Shown here piece after piece: positions 1 to 5,114 of a DNA stretch of 9,823 bases (the stretch's first letter is position 1; each line of letters opens with the position of its first letter). The notes under the pieces are model-generated. The model was not told the DNA's origin, searched no databases, and was given only the letters and a program-made list of their open reading frames with translations. Source of the DNA: Ruminococcaceae bacterium UBA7217. Its GTDB lineage: Bacteria > Bacillota > Clostridia > Oscillospirales > Acutalibacteraceae. The stretch is taken from NCBI GenBank assembly GCA_002490425.1, contig DKTZ01000050.1:1-9823 (forward strand). The letters are read 5' to 3'. Made by a program: the position numbers and the translations under genes.

Positions 1-47
1 AAAAATAATTCACTTTAATTTCAATTTTAATTATAGCGGATATAAAA

Positions 48-64
48 GAATTTTAATAAAATTC
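48..64. promoter_or_regulatory. 17-nt perfect dyad beside the -35, CodY-box-like
   Basis: GAATTTTA-A-TAAAATTC is a perfect palindrome with 8-bp arms, ending two bases before the -35 hexamer. Its inner 15 bases match the published CodY consensus AATTTTCWGAAAATT except at the two positions flanking the centre. CodY controls amino-acid uptake in many Firmicutes, which fits the operon it precedes. AT-rich DNA makes such matches cheap, so the regulator assignment is inference, while the dyad itself is plainly visible. Confidence 0.45.
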
Positions 65-65
65 C

Positions 66-94
66 TTGACAAATGAAATGTATTGTGATATTAT
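66..94 (+). promoter_or_regulatory. Sigma-A-type promoter of the amino-acid importer operon
   Basis: A consensus -35 TTGACA (66-71) is followed after 17 bp by TATTAT (89-94). An overlapping TATACT (92-97) is a less well spaced alternative -10. Transcription should begin near 101, giving a leader of about 50 nt. The promoter sits entirely between the two arms of the 21-nt inverted repeat, pointing toward the binding-protein gene, so the orientation shown would be the ON state if the segment inverts. Confidence 0.75.
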
Positions 95-107
95 ACTATC
101 AACTTAG

Positions 108-127
108 CACTTTAGCAAATTAAAGTG
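108..127. promoter_or_regulatory. Dyad just downstream of the predicted start site (operator or leader hairpin)
   Basis: CACTTTA (108-114) and TAAAGTG (121-127) form a 7-bp inverted repeat around a 6-nt spacer, at about +7 to +26. The right half belongs to the 21-nt inverted-repeat arm, and a third copy of CACTTTA lies in the left arm at 11-17. The position suits a repressor operator or a weak leader hairpin. The protein that would bind it cannot be told from sequence. Confidence 0.4.
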
Positions 128-152
128 AATTATTTTTTAGGAGAGATTACAT

Positions 153-959
153 ATGAAAATGAAAAAAATTCTTGCTGTAGTGATGGCTTTGCTTATGGTT
201 GTTACTTGCTTTGCCGCCTGCGGTAAAAAAGAAGAGGAAAACAAAAATCAAACTAAAACCGATATGGAGTATGTAAAAGAAAAAGGTACACTCGTAGTTG
301 GTATCACCGAATTTGAACCTATGGATTATCAAAAGGATGGCGAATGGGTTGGCTTTGACGCTGATTTGGCAAAAGAATTTGCTAAATATCTCGGCGTTGA
401 CATTAAATTTAATTTGATTGACTGGAAATATAAAACTACTGAACTTGACGGCAAAACTATTGATGTTGTATGGAACGGTATGACCTTGAATGATGAAGTA
501 AAGGCTGCTATGGACTGCACAAACGCTTACTGCCGTAATAAACAGGTAATTGTAGTTCCTGCTGATAAGGCAGAGCAATACAATACTGTTGAGGCTTGCA
601 AGAGTTTAAAGTTTGCTGTTGAAAACGGTTCGGCAGGAAAAGAAGAAGCAGATGCAAACGGATTCAATTATATAGAAGTGGAAGACCAGGCTACTGCACT
701 TCAAGAGGTTGCGGCAGGAACGAGTGACGCTGCAATAATCGACCTTCTTATGGCAGGTGCTATGATAGGTGAAGGCACAAGCTATGCAAATCTTGCTTAT
801 ACGGTTGAACTCAGTGATGAGGTTTATGCTGTTGGTTTCCGCAAAGGTTCTGACCTTGTTGCTCAGTTTAACACTTTCTATGCAGCAAAGGTAGCAGACG
901 GAACTGTTGACAAGATTGCAGAAAAATATGGAATTACGCAAGAATTACTTGTAAAATAA
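153..959 (+). CDS. Amino-acid ABC transporter substrate-binding lipoprotein (SBP_bac_3 family)
   Basis: This is the extracytoplasmic receptor of an amino-acid importer, tethered to the outer face of the membrane. The ATG follows AGGAGAG by 7 nt. A lipoprotein signal peptide ends in the lipobox F-A-A-C, lipidated at Cys23, followed by a charged linker. The mature part shows the family layout: a first lobe with GITEFEPMDY (50-59) and GFDADLAKEFAKYLGV (67-82), the DVVWNGMTL segment (104-112), then the second lobe and the ...SDAAIIDLLMAG ligand region (191-202). At 268 aa the length is normal. The arginine usually found in the T-x-E-R motif that grips the amino-acid carboxylate is Val116 here. 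Two mature cysteines (122, 127) lie nearby. It is first in an operon with permease and ATPase genes. The exact substrate (polar amino acid, cystine or other) cannot be decided. Confidence 0.93.
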   Translation: MKMKKILAVVMALLMVVTCFAACGKKEEENKNQTKTDMEYVKEKGTLVVGITEFEPMDYQKDGEWVGFDADLAKEFAKYLGVDIKFNLIDWKYKTTELDGKTIDVVWNGMTLNDEVKAAMDCTNAYCRNKQVIVVPADKAEQYNTVEACKSLKFAVENGSAGKEEADANGFNYIEVEDQATALQEVAAGTSDAAIIDLLMAGAMIGEGTSYANLAYTVELSDEVYAVGFRKGSDLVAQFNTFYAAKVADGTVDKIAEKYGITQELLVK

Positions 960-975
960 TTACGCTTTTATAGAG

Positions 976-1006
976 CAGAGAGTACGGAAAAGTACTCTCT
1001 GTTTTT
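976..1006 (+). terminator. Strong intrinsic terminator between binding protein and permease genes
   Basis: Bases 976-985 and 992-1001 form a perfect 10-bp stem around a 6-nt loop (GGAAAA), followed directly by five Ts. It lies in the 78-bp gap inside what is otherwise a clear three-gene operon. It probably acts as a leaky terminator, or stabilises the 3' end of the first gene, so that the binding protein is made in excess of the membrane complex. Confidence 0.85.
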
Positions 1007-1037
1007 GGCGTTAAAAAGAAAAAAGGATGTCGTTTTA

Positions 1038-1727
1038 ATGTTATCGTTTCAAGAACAGTTGCCGATAGTTTTAAATTCATTAAATACAGGATTTTTGAAA
1101 ACATTGTATTTGTTCTTAGTAACTCTTGCGGGTGCAATTCCGCTGGGGCTTATTATCTCTTTTGGCTCTATGTCACGGTTTAAACCTCTTGCGGTGCTTA
1201 CGAGAACAGTTGTTTGGATAGTTCGCGGCACGCCGCTTATGATTCAGCTTCTTATAGTTTTCTATTTTCCGGGGTTGGTATTACATAATCCAATTTGGGG
1301 CGGCGATGAAAGCGGACGTTTTTTAGCAGCGGCAGTTGCTTTTATTATCAACTATGCCTGTTATTTCTCCGAAATTTTCCGAGGCGGAATACAGGGTGTT
1401 CCTTACGGCCAGCAGGAAGCTGGGCAGGTTTTGGGACTCTCAAAGCGGCAGATATTTTTTAAAATTACACTTTTGCAGATGATAAAACGTATTGTACCGC
1501 CTATGTCTAATGAGATTATCACTCTTGTAAAGGATACATCGCTTGCAAGAATTATAGCCTTACAGGAGATAATTTGGGCAGGTCAGTCATTTATGAAGGG
1601 CTCACACGGTATATCAGGCCAAATTTGGCCCTTGTTCTTTACAGGTATTTATTACCTTGTTTTCAGTGGAATTTTAACAGTCCTTTTCGGTAAGCTTGAA
1701 AAGAAGCTTGATTATTTTAAGACTTAA
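1038..1727 (+). CDS. Amino-acid ABC transporter permease (HisM family)
   Basis: This is the membrane-spanning subunit of the importer, probably a homodimer since only one permease gene is present. The frame is open from a TTG at 1005, but that codon lies in the U-tract of the terminator. The ATG at 1038, preceded by an AAGGAT-type ribosome binding site, gives a protein of 229 aa starting MLSFQEQ. Several hydrophobic helices are visible. The VRGTPLMIQL motif typical of HisMQ-type permeases follows the second one, and the EAA cytoplasmic loop that docks on the ATPase is seen as QEAGQVLGLSKRQIF. The length is normal for the family. The stop codon overlaps the ribosome binding site of the ATPase gene, showing tight coupling. 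Confidence 0.93.
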   Translation: MLSFQEQLPIVLNSLNTGFLKTLYLFLVTLAGAIPLGLIISFGSMSRFKPLAVLTRTVVWIVRGTPLMIQLLIVFYFPGLVLHNPIWGGDESGRFLAAAVAFIINYACYFSEIFRGGIQGVPYGQQEAGQVLGLSKRQIFFKITLLQMIKRIVPPMSNEIITLVKDTSLARIIALQEIIWAGQSFMKGSHGISGQIWPLFFTGIYYLVFSGILTVLFGKLEKKLDYFKT

Positions 1728-1740
1728 GGAGGTTTTTGTA

Positions 1741-2502
1741 ATGGCTTTACTTGATGCAAAAAACATATATAAAAGCTTTGGCAAAACCGAGGTTTTAAAG
1801 GGAATTGACTTAAGTCTTCAAAAGGGCGAAACACTGGCACTGATTGGTTCTTCAGGCAGCGGTAAAACCACGCTTTTAAGGTGTCTCAACTTTCTTGAAA
1901 CGCCTGATAAGGGTACAATTACGGTTAACGGTGAAACACTTTTTGATGCTTCGGTTCAGAAAAAAATGAGTGATGAAGAAATCCGTCAAAAAAGACAGCA
2001 TTTCGGACTTGTTTTTCAAAATTTTAACCTTTTCCCGCAGTATTCTGTTTTAAAGAATGTTACGTTGGCACCGACACTTCTCAAAAAAGGTACTGCTGAA
2101 GAAATTCACGATAAAGCGGTTTCGCTGCTTGAAAGCGTTGGATTAAAGGATAAAATGAATGCCTATCCCTGTGAGCTTTCGGGCGGTCAGCAACAGAGAG
2201 TCGCTATTGCCCGTGCACTTGCAATGTCGCCTGATATTCTTTGCTTTGACGAGCCGACAAGTGCCCTTGACCCTGAGCTTACGGGTGAGGTTTTAAAGGT
2301 TATTAAACAGCTTGCGGAAGAAAATATGACGATGATAATTGTTACTCACGAAATGGAATTTGCCCGTGCAGTTTCAGACCGTGTAATATTTATGGACGGC
2401 GGTGTAATTGTTGAAGAGGGCACCCCTGAGGAGGTTTTTGCTAACACCAAAAACGAGCGTACAAAGCAGTTCCTCCAAAACTACAGGCAAAACGAATATT
2501 GA
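1741..2502 (+). CDS. Amino-acid ABC transporter ATP-binding protein
   Basis: This is the cytoplasmic ATPase that powers the importer; the protein is 253 aa. The start chosen is ATG 1741, 8 nt after a strong AAGGAGG that overlaps the permease stop. An in-frame ATG at 1696 inside the permease gene is rejected. All ABC motifs are present and intact: Walker A GSSGSGKTT (36-44), Q-loop Gln93, signature LSGGQ (146-150), Walker B ILCFDE (166-171), D-loop SALD (174-177) and switch His203. The closest general match is the GlnQ/HisP group of polar amino-acid importers. The gene is followed 11 bp later by a terminator hairpin, which closes the operon. Confidence 0.96.
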   Translation: MALLDAKNIYKSFGKTEVLKGIDLSLQKGETLALIGSSGSGKTTLLRCLNFLETPDKGTITVNGETLFDASVQKKMSDEEIRQKRQHFGLVFQNFNLFPQYSVLKNVTLAPTLLKKGTAEEIHDKAVSLLESVGLKDKMNAYPCELSGGQQQRVAIARALAMSPDILCFDEPTSALDPELTGEVLKVIKQLAEENMTMIIVTHEMEFARAVSDRVIFMDGGVIVEEGTPEEVFANTKNERTKQFLQNYRQNEY

Positions 2503-2513
2503 TTTAATCTATC

Positions 2514-2553
2514 GGCTGAAATTCTTTTCAAAAGGACTTCAGCCTTTATTTTT
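2514..2553 (+). terminator. Terminator of the importer operon
   Basis: GGCTGAA (2514-2520) pairs with TTCAGCC (2538-2544). The stem continues inward across one mismatch through 2522-2526 with 2532-2536. The T-rich run TTTATTTTT (2545-2553) follows. It is placed just after the ATPase stop. Confidence 0.88.
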
Positions 2554-2587
2554 AATGAAAACTTATATTTCAAGTTGGTAATTTCTC

Positions 2588-2616
2588 TTGTAAAGATTAT
2601 CTCTTTATGTTAAAAT
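2588..2616 (+). promoter_or_regulatory. Probable promoter of the cohesin-protein gene
   Basis: TTGTAA (2588-2593) and TAAAAT (2611-2616) are separated by 17 bp. The predicted start site would be only about 10 nt before the ATG, giving a very short leader in which GGTGAT is the only ribosome-binding-like sequence. The start could instead lie a few bases elsewhere. The call rests on sequence similarity alone. Confidence 0.5.
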
Positions 2617-2632
2617 ACATTTGGTGATAAAT

Positions 2633-3433
2633 ATGAAAAAAATAATTTCGGTTTTACTTGTTTTAGTTATATCGGCAATGTGCACAATGCCGTCTTTTGC
2701 GGAAAAAAACGTTAAATTTACCGTGTCGGACAGTGAAGTATTTGCCGGTGACGAATTTACGCTTGACATTTTTGTAAGCGATTATTCACAGCTTAAATCG
2801 GCAACGCTTTTGCTTGAATATGATAAAGATGCGATGCAGTTTCTTGATTTGAATGTCGGTCCAATTGTAACAGCGGGCAGTAATGCGGTTTCATTTAAAG
2901 ATGTTAAAAACGGCAGTAAATCTTATATTCAAATTGATTATAATGATTCTTCCGCTTCGCTTTCTTCAGCCGGCAAATTCCTTTCGCTTACATTTGTAGC
3001 CGGTGATACAGCAGTCGGCGAAAAAAATATAAAGCTGTCTGTAAGCGGTAATAAAATTACAGCAAAAACAGGTTCTGTTACTCCCGAATTTAAGAACGGT
3101 AAGATTAAAATAATCAATAACAATCCCGTTACTGATACAAAAACTGAGCCGTCATCAGAGTACAGCACTGCTTCTGAGTCTTATACTCCCGAAAATACCG
3201 AAAATGTACAGAACACAGTACAAAACACAGTTGAGAATCCGTCAGAAAACAAGACTGAAAATTCATCGGCTGATAAAAATAACAATAAAGAAAAAACAAA
3301 TAAACGTATAATTGTTGGCTCCGTTGTGACTGCAATTATTGTGATTGCGGCGATGCTTTGTGAAATGAAAGGAAATAAAGGTAAGCGGAAAAAGAAAAGC
3401 AGGAAAAGCCAAAAAAGAAAAACAAGGAGATAA
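2633..3433 (+). CDS. Membrane-anchored single-cohesin surface protein
   Basis: This is a secreted, membrane-tethered protein that probably displays one dockerin-binding module on the cell surface. An in-frame TTG at 2621 exists, but ATG 2633 (266 aa, MKKIISVLL...) gives a proper signal peptide, with likely cleavage after SFA at residue 23. Residues about 26-163 match the cohesin fold pattern: VFAGDEFTLDIFVSD (36-50), LLLEYDKDAMQFLDL (59-73), then GKFLSLTFVAGDTAVGEKNIKL (starting at 114), typical of the middle-to-late strands. A Ser/Thr/Asn/Glu-rich linker (about 164-224) leads to a transmembrane helix (226-243) and a very basic 21-residue tail. There is no LPXTG sorting motif, so anchoring is by the helix. 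The natural partner in this window is the dockerin protein at 5115-6974. Cohesin assignment is by pattern recognition; pairing is inference. Confidence 0.82.
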   Translation: MKKIISVLLVLVISAMCTMPSFAEKNVKFTVSDSEVFAGDEFTLDIFVSDYSQLKSATLLLEYDKDAMQFLDLNVGPIVTAGSNAVSFKDVKNGSKSYIQIDYNDSSASLSSAGKFLSLTFVAGDTAVGEKNIKLSVSGNKITAKTGSVTPEFKNGKIKIINNNPVTDTKTEPSSEYSTASESYTPENTENVQNTVQNTVENPSENKTENSSADKNNNKEKTNKRIIVGSVVTAIIVIAAMLCEMKGNKGKRKKKSRKSQKRKTRR

Positions 3434-3439
3434 GCATTT

Positions 3440-3631
3440 ATGAAAAACATTATAATCAAAGAATGCCCGTATTGCGGTTCTTCCAACCTTACAAAAGGTT
3501 ATCAATTGGGCAACGGAATGGTTTACAGAGATAAAGCAGGCGCTTTCGGAACGGTAATTGAGCACACAATATGCAAAGAGTGTGCAAGCATTGTTTACAG
3601 CAAAGTTGAAAAAACCGAAATACTGAAATAA
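3440..3631 (+). CDS. Small zinc-ribbon protein, function unknown
   Basis: This is a 63-aa cytoplasmic protein with two CxxC pairs, Cys9-Cys12 (ECPYCGSSN) and Cys45-Cys48 (CKEC), 32 residues apart. This is the layout of a zinc ribbon. I do not recognise a specific family. Zinc ribbons of this size occur in nucleic-acid-binding and in many uncharacterised Firmicutes proteins. The ATG follows AAGGAGA (3424-3430), which lies in the last codons of the cohesin gene. The two genes are only 6 bp apart and almost certainly cotranscribed and translationally linked. A terminator follows at once. No signal peptide or membrane segment is seen. Confidence 0.8.
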   Translation: MKNIIIKECPYCGSSNLTKGYQLGNGMVYRDKAGAFGTVIEHTICKECASIVYSKVEKTEILK

Positions 3632-3638
3632 TTATTTT

Positions 3639-3665
3639 GCTCTCCGTCTTTTTGGAGAGCTTTTT
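3639..3665 (+). terminator. Terminator after the zinc-ribbon gene
   Basis: GCTCTCC (3639-3645) pairs with GGAGAGC (3654-3660) around an 8-nt loop and is followed by five Ts. It separates the cohesin/zinc-ribbon unit from the following hydrolase genes. Confidence 0.9.
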
Positions 3666-3681
3666 ATTCTTAATGTAATAT
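3652..3681 (+). promoter_or_regulatory. Weak candidate promoter for the small ORF and GHL10 gene
   Basis: TTGGAG (3652-3657), inside the terminator stem, and TAATAT (3676-3681) lie 18 bp apart. The match is modest, but a new start is needed after the terminator unless read-through supplies the downstream genes. Low confidence. Confidence 0.3.
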
Positions 3682-3696
3682 ATTTTGCCTGTTCGT

Positions 3697-3721
3697 CATA
3701 TCATTTATCGGTGATGATATG
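3697..3721 (+). promoter_or_regulatory. Inverted repeat covering the start codon of the 37-aa ORF
   Basis: CATATCAT (3697-3704) and ATGATATG (3714-3721) form a perfect 8-bp stem with a 9-nt loop. The 3' arm contains the ATG (3719-3721), and the GGTGAT ribosome-binding-like sequence lies in the loop and the base of that arm. As RNA it could mask translation initiation; as DNA it could be an operator. Confidence 0.45.
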
Positions 3722-3832
3722 AATAACAAACAGTTAACAGAAGAACAAATTAAAATTATTAAAAGGTTGATTGAAAAGGGGATACTGACAGAAAATCAAA
3801 TAAAACGGTTAAAACAGCAGGGAGTAATATAG
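3719..3832 (+). CDS. 37-aa small ORF with a duplicated helical motif
   Basis: ATG 3719 to TAG 3830-3832 encodes a 37-residue peptide. Its two halves resemble each other: LTEEQIKIIKRLIEKGI (6-22) and LTENQIKRLKQQGVI (23-37). The pattern of amphipathic helix, G-I/V-I turn and repeat recalls short SHOCT-like segments, but I cannot assign it to a family. There is no signal peptide or transmembrane segment. GGTGAT lies close upstream, and a hairpin overlaps the start. The stop codon directly abuts the TTG start of the next gene, whose ribosome binding site (AGGGAG, 3819-3824) lies inside this ORF. It may therefore work as a leader ORF that couples translation to the GHL10 gene. Low base count limits certainty that it is translated. 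Confidence 0.5.
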   Translation: MNNKQLTEEQIKIIKRLIEKGILTENQIKRLKQQGVI

Positions 3833-5056
3833 TTGAAAAGAATATTTGTAATTTGTGTAGCAGTCATTTTTCTTTTTTCATCATGTACTGTTCCGCAAAA
3901 GGAAAACCCGAATATGTCGGAAGAAAATACTCAAAATGCTAACATTGCAAAACGTATTGTTGCGGCATGGATTTATTACAATGAGATTGAGAATTTTGTA
4001 AAGAACTCGAATTCCGAAAGTGAGTTTACGGAAAACATTGAAAATGCAGTTGACAGGCTCACGCAGTATGCTGTAAATACGATTGTTCTCCACGTAAGAG
4101 CCTTTGACGATGCATTTTATAAATCTGATATTTTCCCTGTAAGCAAATATTGTGCTGACTCTAACGGCAATCTTAAATTTGATGTGCTCAAATGCTTTGT
4201 TGAGGTTTGCCGAGAAAAAGGTGTCAAGCTTTGGTGTTGGATAAACCCTTACAGAATCAATAAGGCTGACGATACATCTGTTATAAAAAAAGGATATTTT
4301 CAGTATGATGCTTTAAATTCCGAAAATAAACAAATGCTAATTCATTCAGCAAACGGTGTTTATTACAACCCTGCCGACGGACAGGTTAAACATCATATTA
4401 TTGACGGAATACGTGAAATCCTCGAAAATTACGATGTTGACGGAATACATTTTGATGATTATTTTTATCCGAGAACGGACAAGGATTTTGATTCCTCGTA
4501 TTATGATAAATATAAATCCGACGGCGGAATTTTGTCGCTCTCCGACTTTCGCCGTGAAAATGTAAATTCACTTATTTATTCCGTTTGTGCGCTTACACGA
4601 AAATACGGTAAAGTGTTTTCAATAAGTCCAATAAGCAACATTGAGCAAAATGTTAACAGTTATTATGCAAACGTTAAGCTTTGGGCAACATCCCAGTCTT
4701 ATGTTGATTACATAATTCCGCAAATTTATTTCGGATTTGAAAATTCTGTTCAGCCGTTTGCCGAAACACTTAAAAAATGGATTGAATTGACGGGTGACAG
4801 CGGAAAACTGCTTATAGGTCTTGCTGTTTACAAATCCGGTACAACTGACAGCTACGCAAAGACAGGTAAAGATGAGTGGAAGAGCCGAGATGTCATTTCG
4901 AAGGAAATTGATTTTATTTGTAAAAACTATAAAAATGTCGGTTTTGTTTACTATTCTTCCTCTTTTCTCTATAATGACGGCGATGAAGGTATCGAAAAAG
5001 AAAAAATTAATATATTAAATGTATTAAAAAGTCATTTTCCAGTATCTGCAACTTGA
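3833..5056 (+). CDS. GHL10 (DUF187)-type glycoside hydrolase lipoprotein
   Basis: This is a surface lipoprotein with a TIM-barrel glycosidase-like domain, 407 aa. The TTG start is supported by AGGGAG 8 nt upstream and by the signal peptide, which ends in lipobox F-S-S-C (Cys18); the next Met is residue 28 and would lose it. Family hallmarks are AAWIYYNEIE near the start of the barrel, NTIVLHVRAFDDAFY (82-96), LWCWINPYR (133-141), YYNP (177-180), the acidic DVDGIHFDDYFYP (201-213) likely holding catalytic residues, and YIIPQIYF (293-300). The length is usual for the family. The E. coli relative DigH (YddW) is reported to cleave denuded peptidoglycan glycans, so a cell-wall role is plausible. 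The neighbouring glucosaminidase-type gene supports this. The substrate is not shown by sequence. Confidence 0.88.
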   Translation: MKRIFVICVAVIFLFSSCTVPQKENPNMSEENTQNANIAKRIVAAWIYYNEIENFVKNSNSESEFTENIENAVDRLTQYAVNTIVLHVRAFDDAFYKSDIFPVSKYCADSNGNLKFDVLKCFVEVCREKGVKLWCWINPYRINKADDTSVIKKGYFQYDALNSENKQMLIHSANGVYYNPADGQVKHHIIDGIREILENYDVDGIHFDDYFYPRTDKDFDSSYYDKYKSDGGILSLSDFRRENVNSLIYSVCALTRKYGKVFSISPISNIEQNVNSYYANVKLWATSQSYVDYIIPQIYFGFENSVQPFAETLKKWIELTGDSGKLLIGLAVYKSGTTDSYAKTGKDEWKSRDVISKEIDFICKNYKNVGFVYYSSSFLYNDGDEGIEKEKINILNVLKSHFPVSAT

Positions 5057-5081
5057 CGAAAATGCATTTTTTTGATAATAT
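5053..5081 (+). promoter_or_regulatory. Promoter of the dockerin-bearing hydrolase gene
   Basis: TTGACG (5053-5058) overlaps the stop codon of the GHL10 gene and is followed after 17 bp by TAATAT (5076-5081). Transcription would begin near 5088, about 27 nt before the ATG. The -10 lies within a dyad (5074-5097), so access to the promoter may be controlled. Confidence 0.7.
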
Positions 5082-5097
5082 ATAATCGTATATTATC
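5074..5097. promoter_or_regulatory. Operator-like dyad across -10 and start site
   Basis: GATAATATA (5074-5082) and TATATTATC (5089-5097) form a perfect 9-bp inverted repeat around 6 nt. It spans the -10 hexamer and the predicted transcription start, the classic place for a repressor. It has no following U-tract on the plus strand, so it is not a terminator in that direction. The regulator is unknown. Confidence 0.55.
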
Positions 5098-5114
5098 GAA
5101 AAGGATGCGATATA

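Larger units (their letters stand above)
1..137. repeat. Exact 21-nt inverted repeat flanking the importer promoter
   Basis: Bases 1-21 are the exact reverse complement of bases 117-137. Pairing stops at the inner edges (C22 against C116). The left arm may extend beyond the window. The 95-bp interval contains the only good promoter for the downstream operon. The predicted transcript starts near 101, so the left arm is not in that RNA and the pair cannot act as an RNA hairpin from this promoter. A 21-nt exact match this close is very unlikely by chance even in AT-rich DNA. It could be a recombinase-inverted switch, paired operator sites, or a small palindromic element. Confidence 0.75.

Noticed and set aside
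147..578. 143-codon minus-strand open frame opposite the binding-protein gene
   Set aside because: It has no ribosome binding site and a low-complexity hydrophobic product, and it lies wholly inside a well-supported gene on the other strand. The same applies to the other minus-strand frames (for example 606-941, 3181-3486, 7843-8145, 8702-9070).
1005..1037. Upstream TTG start for the permease
   Set aside because: The TTG is within the U-tract of a perfect terminator and has no ribosome binding site. ATG 1038 has one and gives the normal family N-terminus.
1696..1740. Upstream ATG start for the ATPase
   Set aside because: It lies inside the permease coding end. ATG 1741 follows an AAGGAGG at ideal distance and gives the usual start of the domain.
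2621..2632. Upstream TTG start for the cohesin protein
   Set aside because: It would sit on the predicted transcription start, and it removes the only ribosome-binding-like sequence; ATG 2633 gives a standard signal peptide.
5074..5097. Dyad considered as terminator of the GHL10 gene
   Set aside because: The stem is pure AT except its ends and is followed by GAAAAGG, not a U-tract, on the plus strand. It fits an operator better.
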